This document shows, piece after piece, positions 5,627-6,667 of a stretch of 6,667 bases of DNA. Within the stretch, counting starts at the first letter, position 1, and every line of letters begins with the position of its first letter. The stretch comes from Hyphomicrobiales bacterium (lineage in GTDB: Bacteria; Pseudomonadota; Alphaproteobacteria; Rhizobiales; Aestuariivirgaceae), in the NCBI GenBank assembly GCA_025356765.1, contig JANXRO010000398.1, positions 1 through 6,667 of the forward strand, read 5' to 3'. The notes under the pieces were generated by a model. That model was not told where the DNA came from, ran no database searches, and saw only the letters and a program-made list of their open reading frames with translations. Both the position numbers and the translations under genes were made by a program.

Positions 5627-6610
5627 TTAGTTGCCCGTGTAGGGCGACATTGTGCGCTTGGTTACGTCCATCAGACCGGCGAATGCAGGGTCGTTCATGT
5701 TTGCTTTGGTCACGGCTCCAACGCCCGTGTCAACGTTCTTGGGAAGGCGAACGCCATGTGCGGCGGCAAAACCATTAAACACGCCACCATAACCCATCAT
5801 GTAAGGATCCTGCACGATCACAGCATAGATTGAACCATCGTTGAGATGTTCAACTTCGCCTTTGTCAGCGTCGAATGCAACGAGGCATAATTTGTCGCCC
5901 AGCTTCTTCTCGCTGATTGATGTGCCTGCACCCGTTCCCATTTGGGCATTGTCAGCAAATATGCCAACCAGATCGCTATCCTTCGTCAACATGTCAGCGG
6001 TCAGGCTCATGCCTTCGGCTTCTTCGTTATTGGCAACACGGTTGCCCACAAGCTTGAGGTCGGGATAAGCAGCAACGCCGTCTTTGAAACCCTTGTCGCG
6101 GGAATCCAAGGACTCATGGCCTGCCATTGCTGTGATGAACGCAACTTTACCAGCAACTTTGCCGGTGCGTTCTTTAATGCAGGTGGCCATGGCGTCAGCG
6201 GCGGCTTTGCCGCCAGCCACGTTGTCGGTGGTGAGGAACGAAGCAAACTTGTCAGTCTTAGCACCTGAATCAATGATGATCACAGGAACGCCTACCGCAG
6301 AAACGGCTGCTACTGGGTCGCCCAAAGCTTCAAAAATCGTCGGCGAAATAACAATTGCCAATGGCTTCTTTCCTGCTGCGCCTTCGAGAACAGCGATCTG
6401 ACCAGCAGCGTCATCCTTTGGCGTGCCAAGTTCTTCAATTTTGATACCAAGTACTTTGCCAGCTGCTTGGGCACCCTTGAAAACTGTCTGCCAATATTCT
6501 GATGTTGTGGCTTTAACGATCACTGCAATGGTGTCTTGTGCGTGAGCTTGTGGAACAGCCATAAGTGCCATTGTGGCAACTGATGCTGCGAGTGTAATTT
6601 TCTTGAACAT
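5627..6610 (-). CDS. Sugar ABC transporter substrate-binding protein (RbsB/Peripla_BP_4 type)
   Basis: This complete periplasmic binding protein of 327 residues is the first gene of the minus operon. A classical Sec signal peptide covers residues 1-24 (Lys3-Lys4, hydrophobic core, cleavage after Ala-His-Ala before Gln25). Two-lobe sugar-binding features include TSEYW at 36-40 with the stacking Trp40, IVISPT at 86-91, IDS with Asp114, TTDNVAGG at 127-134, Arg171 in the SRDKGF segment, ADNAQMGTGA at 219-228 with Asn221, AFDADK with Asp247, and VQDPYMMGY at 266-274 with Gln267. These Arg, Asn, Asp and Gln positions match the ligand-contacting places in ribose-binding protein RbsB. The ATG at 6610 is chosen because GGGAG precedes it by eight bases; the in-frame TTG at 6625 overlaps that site. 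Its operon suggests a ligand that feeds the LgoD-like and UxaB-like enzymes, but the exact ligand is not readable from sequence. Confidence 0.94.
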   Translation of the reverse strand: MFKKITLAASVATMALMAVPQAHAQDTIAVIVKATTSEYWQTVFKGAQAAGKVLGIKIEELGTPKDDAAGQIAVLEGAAGKKPLAIVISPTIFEALGDPVAAVSAVGVPVIIIDSGAKTDKFASFLTTDNVAGGKAAADAMATCIKERTGKVAGKVAFITAMAGHESLDSRDKGFKDGVAAYPDLKLVGNRVANNEEAEGMSLTADMLTKDSDLVGIFADNAQMGTGAGTSISEKKLGDKLCLVAFDADKGEVEHLNDGSIYAVIVQDPYMMGYGGVFNGFAAAHGVRLPKNVDTGVGAVTKANMNDPAFAGLMDVTKRTMSPYTGN

Positions 6611-6618
6611 TTCAACGT

Positions 6619-6623
6619 CTCCC
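6619..6623 (-). promoter_or_regulatory. Ribosome binding site of the minus-operon binding-protein gene
   Basis: GGGAG on the minus strand lies eight bases before the ATG at 6610 and decides that start over the TTG at 6625. Confidence 0.75.
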
Positions 6624-6651
6624 AAATTGTTATGCCGTCAAGCGGCAATTT
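6624..6651. promoter_or_regulatory. Small inverted repeats in the leader of the minus operon
   Basis: TGCCG (6633-6637) and CGGCA (6643-6647) form an inverted repeat with a 5-base spacer; AAATTG (6624-6629) and CAATTT (6646-6651) form a second one on a slightly different centre. They could be an operator or a leader hairpin just upstream of the ribosome binding site. Only 57 bases upstream of the start are visible, and I could not call -35 and -10 boxes with proper spacing. Confidence 0.25.
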
Positions 6652-6667
6652 CTTTATCTGTGTAACC

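Noticed and set aside
5942..6401. Several plus-strand open frames of about 75-108 codons opposite the binding-protein gene
   Set aside because: They are antisense shadows of a clear binding-protein gene; none resembles a known family or has a convincing ribosome binding site.

Overview
The window reads as bacterial chromosomal DNA, most likely from a proteobacterium and probably an alphaproteobacterium of the Hyphomicrobiales (rhizobial) type. This rests on the style of the CUT2 sugar ABC transporter proteins, the FrcA-like single-domain ATPase and moderate, roughly balanced base composition. The taxon is an inference; no rRNA or marker gene is present. Coding density is very high, there is no gene-free stretch over 300 bases, and no tRNA, rRNA, CRISPR array or mobile element was seen.

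Two carbohydrate-uptake operons converge near position 2385. The plus-strand operon (1-2367) holds the C-terminal half of a periplasmic sugar-binding protein, a single-domain ABC ATPase and a membrane permease, so it is a complete CUT2-type importer apart from the part cut off at the left edge. The ATPase and permease genes overlap by one base. The minus-strand operon (6610 down to 2405) runs: sugar-binding protein with signal peptide, RbsC-like permease, zinc-dependent LgoD/RspB-like dehydrogenase, and a short UxaB-like (mannitol dehydrogenase family) oxidoreductase. The last two genes are separated by one base. No ATPase gene for this second importer lies in the window.

The minus operon looks like an uptake-plus-catabolism unit. 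The two oxidoreductases resemble the E. coli pair that oxidises L-galactonate (or L-gulonate) at C5 and then reduces the 5-keto product to the C5 epimer, D-altronate (or D-mannonate). Such a linked pair could perform a redox-neutral C5 epimerisation of an imported sugar acid or a related compound. The substrate is not proven by sequence.

The RNA-level layout is the most distinctive part. Each substrate-binding-protein gene is followed at once by a strong perfect or near-perfect hairpin (484-514 on plus, 5583-5608 on minus), which fits higher expression of the binding protein than of the membrane parts. The loop of the plus-strand hairpin is complementary over 7 bases to the Shine-Dalgarno region of the next gene, suggesting a possible pseudoknot or switch. 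The 37-base gap between the converging operons is almost entirely one hairpin with a GAAA tetraloop, probably a shared bidirectional terminator.
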